Assembly (NCBI GenBank): GCA_041397525.1
Contig: JAWKWL010000005.1
Span: 310,001 to 374,000, forward strand
Reading direction: 5' to 3'
Origin: BOKV01 sp041397525
Lineage (GTDB): Bacteria; Pseudomonadota; Alphaproteobacteria; Rhizobiales; Rhizobiaceae
DNA length: 64,000 bases
Part shown: positions 30,677 to 39,775 of the stretch, one piece after another
Layout of the letters: the number at the start of each line of letters is the position of its first letter
How positions within the stretch are numbered: position 1 is the stretch's first letter
The notes under the pieces: model-generated
What the model saw: only the letters and a program-made list of their open reading frames with translations
Databases searched by the model: none
What the model was told of the DNA's origin: nothing
Made by a program: the position numbers and the translations under genes

Positions 30677-31816
30677 TCAGGCGCGCTTTTTCTTCTTGCG
30701 GCGGCATGGATAATGCCAGTCCCGCTCTTCACCCGTATCGATGTGAACCGAGTTGGTTCTGCAATAGGTCCCAACCCCGCCACGTCCCTCGACGGTGCGC
30801 AGATATTTGGCGAGATCCCATTTCGAAACGCCTTCGACCTGGATGTCGGCTGCCTGGCAAAGCATGTGCATGGATTTGCGTGCACCACCCGCGCGCCGGT
30901 TCTCGGAGGGATTGCGATATCCGGATGTGACGATCGGTTTCTTGCCATAATGGCGCTCAACCGTGCCAAGGATCGAAATCAGCTCCGGCTTGAAGCAGCC
31001 AACCTCGACGCGGTCGGTTTGGGTCACTATGCCAAGTGGAGACATTCGCGACATCGCACCGACTGATGCCAATCGAACCCCACCTTCGTTGTCGCTTTCA
31101 TCCTCGTCTGTGCTGCTGAACAGGCTGTTATTGTCCTTTACACCGGGAAGCTCCAGGGCGCTGCCTGTATTTGCAAGTCCGGCTGAAGCAGATGCTGTCA
31201 CCGGCGCCGCTGGCGTCAAGGATGCAACGCGGGTCTGGCTGGCAGTTGACGTGGTCTTGCGCCTGGCAAACAGTGCCTCGAACAGTGATTTCGGTCTGGT
31301 TGGCGCCGCCGCCACGGCTTGTGTCACAGGTTCGCTCTGCATGCCTGCACCAGTCGCAACAGGCGCTGCCGCCTCGTTATTTGTTGCTGCCGCCTCGACT
31401 GCCGGAACGGATGGTGCCGTGGCGCTTTCATCGGTGGAGGCAAAAGCCATGGCTATGCCGGGATCATCGCTGCTTTTCCGGGGTGCGGGCGTCGGGATAA
31501 TGGAAGCAACCGCTATTTCGCCAGCAGCGGCATTCTCCGCGGCATTGCCAACGGAGGTGCTGTTGGCAAACGAGCCGCCCGTCTCAACCGAGGCGACTTC
31601 GGATACGGCAGCACTTTCAGCTTCACCAGTTGCTACATTGAGCGTGATCGGCGCCATTGTTGCAGCGGACGAATTTGAATCGACCTGAAGAGGAGTAACC
31701 GCAGACACGCAGCCGCCCAGGGTGAGCAAGCTGCAAACAGCAAGAGCCAAAGCCGGAACACGCGATCCGGTCACAACTGTCTTGCGGCTTGTGGTGGCGG
31801 CGGACGGTTTCAACAT
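30677..31816 (-). CDS. M15-type (D-Ala-D-Ala carboxypeptidase-like) lipoprotein, DUF882/YcbK-like domain
   Basis: Predicted envelope peptidase of 379 residues. It has a lipoprotein-type signal (SLLTLGGC), a long Ala/Ser/Thr-rich low-complexity linker of about 200 residues, and a C-terminal zinc-peptidase domain. Metal and active-site residues appear as KSMHMLCQAADI (His, Asp) and NSVHID (His). It ends in a run of Arg and Lys (CRRKKKKRA). A role in trimming peptidoglycan peptides is inferred from the domain. Start ATG 31816. Confidence 0.82.
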   Translation of the reverse strand: MLKPSAATTSRKTVVTGSRVPALALAVCSLLTLGGCVSAVTPLQVDSNSSAATMAPITLNVATGEAESAAVSEVASVETGGSFANSTSVGNAAENAAAGEIAVASIIPTPAPRKSSDDPGIAMAFASTDESATAPSVPAVEAAATNNEAAAPVATGAGMQSEPVTQAVAAAPTRPKSLFEALFARRKTTSTASQTRVASLTPAAPVTASASAGLANTGSALELPGVKDNNSLFSSTDEDESDNEGGVRLASVGAMSRMSPLGIVTQTDRVEVGCFKPELISILGTVERHYGKKPIVTSGYRNPSENRRAGGARKSMHMLCQAADIQVEGVSKWDLAKYLRTVEGRGGVGTYCRTNSVHIDTGEERDWHYPCRRKKKKRA

Positions 31817-32121
31817 TGAACCGTCCGGCCTGCGGTTACCTGTGCCCGTATCAACCCCTGTGACCTCACCTGTAATCTAGTATGCGCGCGCGGATGTTTT
31901 CCGCTTGTGTTTTTATCCTGCCAGCCATTCGCGTCATCGGATGAATTCAATGGATGGCATTTGTTCTTAGCGTCAGGTCCCGGATACTGCAACCCGCCTG
32001 ATCCACTGGTACCCGCGAGGCACTCATTCTTGCCAAATGCGGGGCCTGCCAGCGCTAGAGATCAAATGGGGCAAAACCGTGTCGTACGCCTGCAACGGCA
32101 TTGCCCCGCACGTCAGATCGC
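31817..32121. other. Intergenic region between the M15 lipoprotein and gloA
   Basis: About 300 bases without a credible gene; the short open frames lack ribosome sites and homology. No strong terminator, repeat or riboswitch is seen. The M15-gene promoter must lie near its right-hand start, but no clear hexamers were found. Confidence 0.4.
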
Positions 32122-32577
32122 CTACCAGACACCGGTATTGGGCATCGATGCCCAAGGCTCGCTGATCGGCAGCGGATCGCCTTTCTGAAGCAGTTCGATG
32201 GATATGTTGTCGGGAGAGCGAACAAAGGCCATGTTGCCATCGCGTGGCGGACGGTTGATCGTTACGCCTTTGTCCATCAGTGACTGGCAAAGCTCATATA
32301 TATTGTCCACGGCGAAAGCCAGGTGACCGAAATTTCGTCCGCCTGTGTAGGATTCGGGATCCCAGTTATAGGTGAGCTCGAGGCAGGGCGCGCGCCTGGT
32401 GGATGCCATGTCACCGGTTGTGGTCGCCAGATCGTCGCTTGCAGCAAGGAAAATCAGCGTGAAACGGCCTTGTTCGCTTTCATACCTGCGAACTTCCTTC
32501 ATTCCCAGCTTGCCGCAATAGAAGTCCAGGGATTTGTCGACATCCGTGATGCGAACCATGGTGTGCAGATATTTCAT
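32122..32577 (-). CDS. gloA: Lactoylglutathione lyase (glyoxalase I)
   Basis: Detoxifies methylglyoxal as its glutathione hemithioacetal. The 151 residues form two beta-alpha-beta-beta-beta modules. Metal ligands are His5 (KYLHTMVRI), Glu in LELTYN, His in FGHLAF and Glu in ISIELLQK. The length without the eukaryotic insertion suits a Ni/Co-type bacterial enzyme. ATG 32577 follows GAGGAAA; the longer upstream frame is noncoding. Confidence 0.94.
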   Translation of the reverse strand: MKYLHTMVRITDVDKSLDFYCGKLGMKEVRRYESEQGRFTLIFLAASDDLATTTGDMASTRRAPCLELTYNWDPESYTGGRNFGHLAFAVDNIYELCQSLMDKGVTINRPPRDGNMAFVRSPDNISIELLQKGDPLPISEPWASMPNTGVW

Positions 32578-32806
32578 TTTTGATTTCCTCTTTTGATTTC
32601 TCCGCCAACTTAAGTTGGAGCGCATTGGAATGGAAAGCATGGGCACAAAAGTTATGGTATTTTTCCCCCGAACATCGCTTCCAGGATGACAACGCAAAGT
32701 TTCTCCCGGAAAAATGGCTACTGCCCCTTGCGGTGACTGCGTTAACCAATGCTATGATTTGGACAGAATCAGTATCTGCGTATCGCGGCAAATGAGGGCT
32801 CGGCTT

Positions 32807-33394
32807 ATGGGGGCCAAGAACATTCAAGGTAACGGATCATCCGCAAATGCGGCGGCAGACGGCTCGCGCGGCGAGCTGTCAGGCGATGTGATCCAGGTTG
32901 CCGGTGCCATCAAGTGGTTTGACGTTTCCAAGGGTTTCGGCTTTGTCGTTCCCGATGAAGACCTTCCCGATGTTCTCATTCATGTGACTTGTCTTCGCAA
33001 GGACGGCTATGCAACGGCGCTTGAGGGAGCCCGTGTGGTTTGCGAGGCTGTTTGGCGGGAGCGCGGGCTCCAGGCCCTGCGCATCTTGTCGATTGACGAA
33101 TCGACCGCTGTTGTTCCGGCGGAAAACAACTCCTCCAAGACACATGCCGAGGTGAAGCCCGAAAGCGACCTCGAACGAGTGCTGGTCAAATGGTTCAACC
33201 GGACCAAGGGCTATGGCTTTGTCGTCAAGGACAACAAGGACATTTTTGTCCACATGGAAACGCTGCGCCGGTTCGGCCTCACCGAATTGCGCCCGGGACA
33301 GTATGTGCTGGTCCGCTTCGGTATCGGGCCGAAGGGGTTGATGGCCGCCGAAATTTATCCCGACGATGGCAATATGCGTCGCAGCCCACACTGA
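32807..33394 (+). CDS. Two-domain cold-shock protein
   Basis: RNA/ssDNA-binding protein with two cold-shock domains in 195 residues, the Rhizobiales dual-CSD type. Each domain has RNP1-like residues: GAIKWFDVSKGFGFVV in the first and VLVKWFNRTKGYGFVV plus DIFVHMETL in the second. A Gly/Ala/Asn-rich N-terminus precedes them. ATG 32807 has GAGGG eight bases upstream; in-frame starts at 32714 or 32792 are weaker. Whether it is cold-induced is unknown. The DUF192 gene follows on the same strand. Confidence 0.9.
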   Translation: MGAKNIQGNGSSANAAADGSRGELSGDVIQVAGAIKWFDVSKGFGFVVPDEDLPDVLIHVTCLRKDGYATALEGARVVCEAVWRERGLQALRILSIDESTAVVPAENNSSKTHAEVKPESDLERVLVKWFNRTKGYGFVVKDNKDIFVHMETLRRFGLTELRPGQYVLVRFGIGPKGLMAAEIYPDDGNMRRSPH

Positions 33395-33509
33395 AAACCT
33401 GTGATATTGACGCTGATTGCCGTTGAATGGTCCTGCCGCCGCCGAATTCACGCCGAAATTGCAGATAACGGTGTTTGCCGCGACTCTGCAGCCACTTTCC
33501 GGGCTTTCG

Positions 33510-34010
33510 ATGAAAAACCTTGTCAAAATCATTGCTTTGCTGGCCGTTCTCGCCATTCCGGCTATGTCGGCGTCGCCGAAAGCGATGGCGCAACAGCCGA
33601 GTTTCGATGCCGATGGCGCGATGCATCTTGCATCAGAAGAACTCGTGATCGTCACCAGCCAGGGAAGGTTCACCTTTGACGCCGAAATCGCTGACCAACC
33701 GGAGGAACATTCCAAGGGGCTGATGTTCCGCAAGTCCATGCCAACAAGACAGGGGATGCTGTTTGTCTTCGGTGAAACCCGCCAGATAACCATGTGGATG
33801 AAGAATACCGTGTTGCCGCTCGACATGGTCTTCATCCGCAAAGACGGCACGGTTGCAGGCGTAAGGGAACGCACGGTTCCGTTTTCGGAAAATATCATCG
33901 TGTCGCCCGAACCGGTATCGCATGTGCTGGAACTCAATGCTGGAGTTGCGCGGTTGATCGGCCTCAAGCCCGGGGACCGGGTAGAGCATTCATCCTTTCC
34001 CGGCCAGTGA
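33510..34010 (+). CDS. DUF192 family secreted protein
   Basis: A 166-residue protein with a signal peptide (MKNLVKIIALLAVLAIPAMS, cleavage near AMA-QQ). The DUF192 domain is marked by EEHSKGLMFRKSMPTRQGMLF, ITMWMKNTVLPLDMVFI and VLELNAGVARLIGLKPGD. Family function is not established. It follows the dual cold-shock gene, the usual Rhizobiales neighbour. ATG 33510 is chosen because it begins the signal sequence. Confidence 0.9.
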   Translation: MKNLVKIIALLAVLAIPAMSASPKAMAQQPSFDADGAMHLASEELVIVTSQGRFTFDAEIADQPEEHSKGLMFRKSMPTRQGMLFVFGETRQITMWMKNTVLPLDMVFIRKDGTVAGVRERTVPFSENIIVSPEPVSHVLELNAGVARLIGLKPGDRVEHSSFPGQ

Positions 34011-34079
34011 GTGAAAATCGGAGTTCTTTCCTGCCATTCATAGTTGTGATAACTTCCGGTGGGGCGCCGGGAGGTTTAA

Positions 34080-35918
34080 ATGAGGTATTTCAGCTTCGGC
34101 AATATGTTGGGAATGGCTTTAGCGTTGTCCGTTTTGACGGGTAGCGGTTTCGCGCAGGCACAGGATTACAACAATTATCTGAAGTTTACTGTCATCGGCA
34201 ACAATCGGTTGTTTGATCCGCGCCAGCCCGGCGAACAAGCGAGATTTACCGCAACAATCAACAATTATCGTGAGAGGGCCCAAAAAGACAATGCCTGCGA
34301 CCCCATCACGGTTTTGACGCCATTTCCTACAACAAACGATCAGCCCCCGCCAACTGGCTGCAAGAGCTCGTCCCATCCCTCACCGACCAATACGCAGTTC
34401 CGGACCCGATACGATCCAGAGACCGACCGTTACGAAATCGGATATCTTCGAGGTGTCCAGCGCAACCAGCGCAAGGTTCGCCTCGGGTTGTTTCGCAAGG
34501 AACCGGGCGGGTGGACGGCAAATGCCGGATACAGCTGCATCTGGACCATCGACGGTAACCTTGCTGCTGAAAACGAATCTTGCCGGGCATTCGTTACCGA
34601 TCTGCCGGTTGGGCATCACACTGTCGATGTGGAAGTGTTCCGGGCTGGCCAACCCGTTTTGAAGGAGGAGGCGCTTGATCTTGATTTGCGCGATTTTCTG
34701 ATTGTCGCCCTTGGGGATTCCTTCGGTTCCGGCGAAGGAAACCCGCACACACACGTGGTTCGCTCAAATGCAGTCCCGCGCCTGCCCCGGCCGCGTCCGG
34801 CCATGTGGTTCAGTCCAAGATGCCACCGTTCGTTAATCACATCATCATTTCTTGCAACGCATCTGCTTGCCGATGCCAATCCCGACACTTCCTTCAGCTA
34901 CCTCAATTTTGCATGCTCAGGCGCTGAAACGGGTCAGGGATTGCTGGAACCATACTATGGCCGGGAAACGGCATTCCAGACGGCTTGCGCCTGGAACGAG
35001 ACCAGCGGTGCAGGCAAGCCGGGTGCAGGAAAGCCGCCCGCAGACAATTTACGTGACGAAGGGTTCTTTGGAAGTCGCAATCTCAAACCTTTTGAATGGG
35101 GGCGTTGTGCGAGCCACAAAAAGGACAAGCCGGCGCCGGACGACTTGCCTTCACAGTTTGACGCTTTGAAAACTGAACTGTCCTGCGGCAACCATCCCTG
35201 CCGCAAGCCGGATGCCGTCCTGCTCTATTTCGGTGTGAATGACATCCGTTTCTCCGACCAGTTGGTGAAATTGATCCTGCGATGTGAAAAACGGCCTTCC
35301 TGCCTGCTTGAGCAGGAAGCCAAGGTACGAAGCGGAGTGAAACAGGCTGTCGCGAATTTCGCAAGATTGGCGCGCAGGCTTGAAACCGCGGGCCTCGCTC
35401 CCGAAGACAAGAAACATGTTTACATGATGACCTACCCCAATCCGTTGACCCGCATAGTCAATGGCAAACTCCGGCTGTGCGATGACACCGGAATTTCGGA
35501 TGGCGAGGACAGCAATGAGGTTCTGGGAGGACTAGGGAGGCTGATCGGGATCGGAATCAGCGAGGCTGGAGCCGAGTGGGCGGTTGAAAACATTCTCGCT
35601 CCGCTCAATTTGGCAATTGCAAAGACCGCCGACGCGCAGGGATGGTCAACGATTGATGTCGAAGAATCGGCGCAGGGGTTCGGTTATTGTGCAAAGCGGC
35701 GGTTTTTCCACACTTTTGGTGACTCGGATGCAAAGCAGGGCCGCGTTTTTGGAAACTGGGTGAGAAGTTGCGATCCCGTTACCCACAAATGCGCGGCGGC
35801 AAAGCAGGCAAGTCTGCCTACGGGCACGATGCACCCCAACTATTTCGGCCACAGGGCCGTGGCATCCATCATTATCGACAGGCTTTCCAGGGACCTCGGG
35901 TTAAAGTTCGAATATTGA
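34080..35918 (+). CDS. Secreted SGNH/GDSL hydrolase with N-terminal accessory domain
   Basis: Predicted extracytoplasmic esterase or lipase of 612 residues. A signal peptide (about residues 1-27) precedes a beta-rich domain of about 170 residues with paired Cys, then the hydrolase. Block I is ALGDSFGSGEGNP (catalytic Ser), block III is FGVNDI (Asn) and block V is GTMHPNYFGH (catalytic His). The usual DxxH of block V is replaced by TMHPN, as in SGNH enzymes that lack the Asp. Several Cys-rich inserts suggest disulfides. Start ATG follows GGGAGG. The substrate is unknown. Confidence 0.85.
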   Translation: MRYFSFGNMLGMALALSVLTGSGFAQAQDYNNYLKFTVIGNNRLFDPRQPGEQARFTATINNYRERAQKDNACDPITVLTPFPTTNDQPPPTGCKSSSHPSPTNTQFRTRYDPETDRYEIGYLRGVQRNQRKVRLGLFRKEPGGWTANAGYSCIWTIDGNLAAENESCRAFVTDLPVGHHTVDVEVFRAGQPVLKEEALDLDLRDFLIVALGDSFGSGEGNPHTHVVRSNAVPRLPRPRPAMWFSPRCHRSLITSSFLATHLLADANPDTSFSYLNFACSGAETGQGLLEPYYGRETAFQTACAWNETSGAGKPGAGKPPADNLRDEGFFGSRNLKPFEWGRCASHKKDKPAPDDLPSQFDALKTELSCGNHPCRKPDAVLLYFGVNDIRFSDQLVKLILRCEKRPSCLLEQEAKVRSGVKQAVANFARLARRLETAGLAPEDKKHVYMMTYPNPLTRIVNGKLRLCDDTGISDGEDSNEVLGGLGRLIGIGISEAGAEWAVENILAPLNLAIAKTADAQGWSTIDVEESAQGFGYCAKRRFFHTFGDSDAKQGRVFGNWVRSCDPVTHKCAAAKQASLPTGTMHPNYFGHRAVASIIIDRLSRDLGLKFEY

Positions 35919-35982
35919 TCCCCTCCTTGCGCAAACCCGCTTGCACTCACTGCTTCCATTGTGTAGGAGAACGGCGGCCTTT

Positions 35983-36059
<77 letters not shown>

Positions 36060-36098
36060 CCCTTCACGGCAATGCCGCAGGCGCTTCGGGGATCAATC

Positions 36099-36404
36099 AT
36101 GACAGCCAGAATCTACAGTCCTGCAAAGACCGCAATGCAGTCGGGCAGGGCAAAGACGAATGGTTTTGTTCTGGAATTCGAACCCGCAAGCCCGCGCCGC
36201 ATCGAGCCGCTGATGGGCTACACCACTTCGTCCGACACGATGCAGCAGGTCCGGCTGAACTTCGAGACCCTCGAACAGGCTGTCGCTTATTGTGAAAAGC
36301 ACGGGATCGGATATTCCGTGCAGTTGCCGCATGAGCAGCGCCGCCGCCGTGCTTCATATTCGGACAATTTCGCATTCAACCGCAAGCAGCCCTGGACGCA
36401 TTGA
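36099..36404 (+). CDS. ETC complex I subunit, NDUFS4-like
   Basis: A 101-residue accessory subunit of NADH dehydrogenase, the alphaproteobacterial homologue of mitochondrial NDUFS4 (18 kDa). The family patterns RIYSPAKTAMQSGRAKT, W/G-YTTSSDTMQQVRLNFE and AVAYCEKHGIGYSV are clear. ATG 36099 follows GGGGA; a codon at 36072 would add nine unrelated residues from the tRNA flank. It lies between tRNA-Pro and tRNA-Arg, far from any nuo operon, which is normal for this subunit. Confidence 0.93.
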   Translation: MTARIYSPAKTAMQSGRAKTNGFVLEFEPASPRRIEPLMGYTTSSDTMQQVRLNFETLEQAVAYCEKHGIGYSVQLPHEQRRRRASYSDNFAFNRKQPWTH

Positions 36405-36463
36405 CAGCCGCTGCGTGATCAGCGGTTTTCTGTCCCGGTTTTATGCAGTAAACCACTTGATAC

Positions 36464-36540
36464 GACTCCGTAGCTCAGCTGGATAGAGCATCCGCCTTCT
36501 AAGCGGACGGTCGCAGGTTCGAATCCTGCCGGGGTCGCCA
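36464..36540 (+). tRNA. tRNA-Arg (anticodon TCT)
   Basis: A 77-base cloverleaf. The acceptor GACTCCG pairs with CGGGGTC (one T-G wobble), the anticodon stem TCCGC/GCGGA encloses CTTCTAA with TCT at its centre, and CCA is encoded. Confidence 0.96.
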
Positions 36541-36660
36541 TTTTGCCGTTTCTCGCCAGCTTTCGCCGCTATTTTTTGCGTTGCCGCCGAACCGTTGCAG
36601 CATAATGCCATGATATTGGCGAGGTCCGGATGTGATCGGACTGCCCCGGAGGACCACGAC

Positions 36661-38259
36661 ATGGAAACGCAAGTGGCTGAATCGCAACAGGCGTTGGCCC
36701 CAACACCCCGAAAGGCAGGCACGCGCGGTGGCGGCCGATCCGGCAATGTTCGCGGGCGTGGTCCGGCCGTGCACCAGATGGCCTGGGAAATCCCGGTCAA
36801 TTCCGACAAGCCAACCGAACCGCTCCCGCCCGAGGGGGTCGAGGCAATCCACAATGCGGCCATGCGTATTCTGGAGGAAATCGGCATCGAGTTTCTCAAC
36901 ATGGAAGCGGTGGAAATATTCCGCTCCGAAGGCTGCACCATCGAGCGTGAGACCGGAACTAGCGCACTTGTGAAGATGGATCGCGCCTGGGTGATGGAAA
37001 AGATCCGCCTTGCGCCGTCATCCTTCACGATCACACCACGCAATCCCGACCGCAAGATCATCATCGGCGGCAACAACATCGTATTTGGCAATGTGTCTTC
37101 GCCGCCGAATTGCTCGGACCTTGATCGCGGGCGCAGGATCGGCGACCGTGAAAGCTACCGCGATTTCATCAAGTTTACCCAGTATTTCAACTGCATGCAT
37201 TTCGCTGGCGGCTATCCCGTCGAGCCGATGGACCTGCATCCGTCGATCCGTCACCTTGATTGCCTGCATGACAAGCTGGTGCTGACCGACAAGGTCGTGC
37301 ACGCCTACTCGCTTGGCACCGAACGCGTTGAGGACGTGATGGAAATGGTGCGGATTGCAGGCGGATTGACGCATGATGAGTTCAATGCAACGCCGCGAAT
37401 GTACACCAACATCAATTCCACCTCGCCACTCAAGCATGACTGGCCGATGCTGGACGGCATGATGCGGCTCGCCCGGCGCGGCCAGCCGACCATCGTGACG
37501 CCTTTCACGCTGGCCGGTGCCATGTCGCCGATCACGCTGGCTGGAACGGTAGCGCAGTCTATTGCCGAGGCGTTGTGCGCGATTGCGCTTATCCAGGCCA
37601 TCAATCCAGGTTGCCCCTGTGCCATCGGAACCTTTTCGTCGAATGTCGACATGAAAACCGGGGCGCCGGCCTTTGGCACGCCGGAATACATGCGCACCAC
37701 CCAGATGACGGGGCAACTGGCACGGTTCTACAACCTGCCACTGCGTGCATCCAATACCTGCGTTTCCAACGCACCGGACAATCAGGCTACCTGGGAATCC
37801 TCCCATTCACTTTTTGCCGCCATCACCTCCGGCGTCAACATGGTCTACCACGCTGCCGGCTGGCTGGAGGGCGGTCTGTGCGCTTCTTATGAGAAATTCA
37901 TCATGGACTGCGAGCAGATACAGCAACTCATTACCTATATGCGCCCGGTAAAATGGGATGAGGGCGAACTTGCACTCGACGCAATCGCGGAAGTCGGGCA
38001 GGGCGGTCACTTCTTCGGCATCCAGCACACGCAGGACCGGTATGAAAAGGCGTTTTACAGCCCCTTCCTTTCCGACTGGTCAAACTTCGAGAACTGGCGT
38101 GATCGCGGCTCGGTATTGACCGTTGAACGGGCAAATCAAACCTGGAAAAAGATTCTCGAGGAGTTCGAAGCCCCGCCCATGGACGCGGCCATTCGAGAGG
38201 AGCTTGACGAATTTGTTGAGCGCCGCAAACGCGAAGGCGGCGCGCCGACGGACTTTTGA
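36661..38259 (+). CDS. MttB-family methylamine/betaine methyltransferase (non-pyrrolysine)
   Basis: Superfamily of corrinoid-dependent methyltransferases, which move a methyl group from quaternary or tertiary amines to a corrinoid protein. The 532 residues align with MttB in the TIM-barrel core (AHN-AMRILEEIGIEFL at the start, then PNCSDLDRGRR, HAYSLGTERVEDVMEM and TPFTLAGAMSPITLAG). There is no in-frame amber codon, so it is a pyrrolysine-free homologue acting on a betaine-like substrate. A disordered Gly/Arg tail precedes the domain. No partner corrinoid protein lies in the window. Start ATG 36661 follows GGAGGACC. Confidence 0.88.
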   Translation: METQVAESQQALAPTPRKAGTRGGGRSGNVRGRGPAVHQMAWEIPVNSDKPTEPLPPEGVEAIHNAAMRILEEIGIEFLNMEAVEIFRSEGCTIERETGTSALVKMDRAWVMEKIRLAPSSFTITPRNPDRKIIIGGNNIVFGNVSSPPNCSDLDRGRRIGDRESYRDFIKFTQYFNCMHFAGGYPVEPMDLHPSIRHLDCLHDKLVLTDKVVHAYSLGTERVEDVMEMVRIAGGLTHDEFNATPRMYTNINSTSPLKHDWPMLDGMMRLARRGQPTIVTPFTLAGAMSPITLAGTVAQSIAEALCAIALIQAINPGCPCAIGTFSSNVDMKTGAPAFGTPEYMRTTQMTGQLARFYNLPLRASNTCVSNAPDNQATWESSHSLFAAITSGVNMVYHAAGWLEGGLCASYEKFIMDCEQIQQLITYMRPVKWDEGELALDAIAEVGQGGHFFGIQHTQDRYEKAFYSPFLSDWSNFENWRDRGSVLTVERANQTWKKILEEFEAPPMDAAIREELDEFVERRKREGGAPTDF

Positions 38260-38341
38260 GCGCCTGTTTCCTTGGTTTTTCAGGGACTTGGTTGGCTTTG
38301 GATCTATTTCCTGTGGTGATTGGCAGAAATTCTCATCAAAG

Positions 38342-38518
38342 CTTGACGCGGCGGCAATAATCCTTTGTGATTAGGCGTCATACGAACAGGGGTAAGTTGT
38401 TTTCCTTCTGTACCAGATTGCCGATCCCGGGAGGACGGCAATCCTGTTCGCATATCTGATATGTCGCGGCCGCAAGGTTGCGGCCAACCAATGACCATAA
38501 AAGAAAAGGCTGTTGTCT
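38342..38518 (+). promoter_or_regulatory. aapJ promoter and structured leader
   Basis: A candidate promoter is TTGACG at about 38343 with TGTGAT 17 bases downstream. The leader carries two hairpins, GATTGCCG/CGGCAATC (38416-38443, 12-base loop) and GGCCGC/GCGGCC (38468-38485, six-base loop), before a weak AAAGG ribosome site. ABC-transporter leaders of this sort are common small-RNA targets in Rhizobiales, which is inference here. Confidence 0.45.
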
Positions 38519-39538
38519 ATGAAAAACAAGATCTTGTCCGCCGCACTCGGAGTGGCCGTCGCCGGCTTTGCCGTGTCCAGCGCATCCGCAGCGACCCTTG
38601 ATGACGTGAAAGCCAAAGGCTTCGTTCAGTGCGGCGTTAGCCAGGGCCTTCCAGGCTTCTCCAATCCGGATGCCCAGGGCAACTGGACCGGTCTCGACGT
38701 CGATCTGTGCCGCGGTGTTGCCGCTGCTGTATTCGGTGATGACACGAAGGTGAAGTTCACCCCGCTTTCAGCCAAGGAGCGCTTCACCGCTCTGCAGTCC
38801 GGCGAAGTCGACGTGCTGGCACGCAACTCCACCTGGACCATGAGCCGTGATACCTCGCTGGGCCTGAACTTCACCGGCGTCAACTACTATGACGGCCAAG
38901 GCTTCATGGTGCGTTCATCGCTCGGAGTGAAGTCGGCGCTTGAACTGTCCGGCGCTTCTGTCTGCACCAACACCGGCACAACCACCGAGTTGAACGTCGC
39001 CGACTATTTCCGTGCCAACAAGATGGAATACGAAATCGTTGCCTTCGAAAAGGCTGACGAAGTTGTAGCCGCTTATGACGCCGGCCGTTGCGACGTTTAC
39101 ACCACCGACCAGTCGGGCCTGTATGCACAGCGCCTGAAGCTCACCAATCCTGGTGAACATGTGGTTCTGCCGGAAATCATCTCCAAGGAGCCGCTTGGCC
39201 CGGTTGTCCGTCAGGGTGACGACCAGTGGTTCAACATCGTGAAGTGGGTTCATTACGCGATGCTCAATGCTGAAGAACTCGGCGTGACCAAGGAAAATGC
39301 CGAGGCAATGAAGACTTCCGAAAACCCGGAAGTGAAGCGTCTGCTCGGCACCGAAGGTGAGTTTGGCACGGCACTCGGCCTCGGCAATGACTGGGCCTTC
39401 AACATCATCAGCAAGGTTGGCAATTACGGCGAAGTGTTCGACGCCAATGTTGGACCGAACACCGATCTGGCGATTGCACGCGGCACCAATGCCCTGTGGT
39501 CAAAGGGCGGCCTGCAATACGCACCGCCAATCCGCTAA
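38519..39538 (+). CDS. aapJ: General L-amino acid ABC transporter, substrate-binding protein
   Basis: Periplasmic binding protein of the broad-specificity Aap importer. It has 339 residues with a signal peptide cleaved after SSASA. The domain starts ATLDDVKAKGFVQCGVSQGL, and the family pattern DVLARNSTWTMSRDT identifies AapJ within SBP family 3. ATG 38519 is preferred to the in-frame TTG at 38513. A strong hairpin follows the stop, which would let aapJ accumulate over the membrane genes downstream. Confidence 0.96.
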   Translation: MKNKILSAALGVAVAGFAVSSASAATLDDVKAKGFVQCGVSQGLPGFSNPDAQGNWTGLDVDLCRGVAAAVFGDDTKVKFTPLSAKERFTALQSGEVDVLARNSTWTMSRDTSLGLNFTGVNYYDGQGFMVRSSLGVKSALELSGASVCTNTGTTTELNVADYFRANKMEYEIVAFEKADEVVAAYDAGRCDVYTTDQSGLYAQRLKLTNPGEHVVLPEIISKEPLGPVVRQGDDQWFNIVKWVHYAMLNAEELGVTKENAEAMKTSENPEVKRLLGTEGEFGTALGLGNDWAFNIISKVGNYGEVFDANVGPNTDLAIARGTNALWSKGGLQYAPPIR

Positions 39539-39545
39539 GAAAAAA

Positions 39546-39580
39546 CGGGCCGACTCCCACGAGTCGGCCCGATTTGTTTT
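39546..39580 (+). terminator. Hairpin/terminator between aapJ and aapQ
   Basis: A perfect 11-bp stem CGGGCCGACTC/GAGTCGGCCCG with a four-base loop is followed by ATTTGTTTT. It lies seven bases past the aapJ stop. It probably gives partial termination or 3' protection, raising the ratio of binding protein to permease. Confidence 0.85.
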
Positions 39581-39775
39581 CGAACAGAAAAAGTCTGACA
39601 TCAAAGGGCAGGGAACATTGTCCGTGATGTCATGATATCTGGACGGTTGGCTGGTTCGTCTTTTTTGGGAGACCGGGCCTGCGAGCCGGAAGGTTCAACA
39701 AGACCATTCAATACAGGAACCTGACAGGAGCGGCCGGATTGACCCGGCAAGGCAAGACCTGCAGGCGAGGGGAAC

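Noticed and set aside
36661..38259. Possible pyrrolysine-containing MttB
   Set aside because: No in-frame UAG codon occurs and the protein reads through to a normal stop, so it is a pyrrolysine-free homologue.
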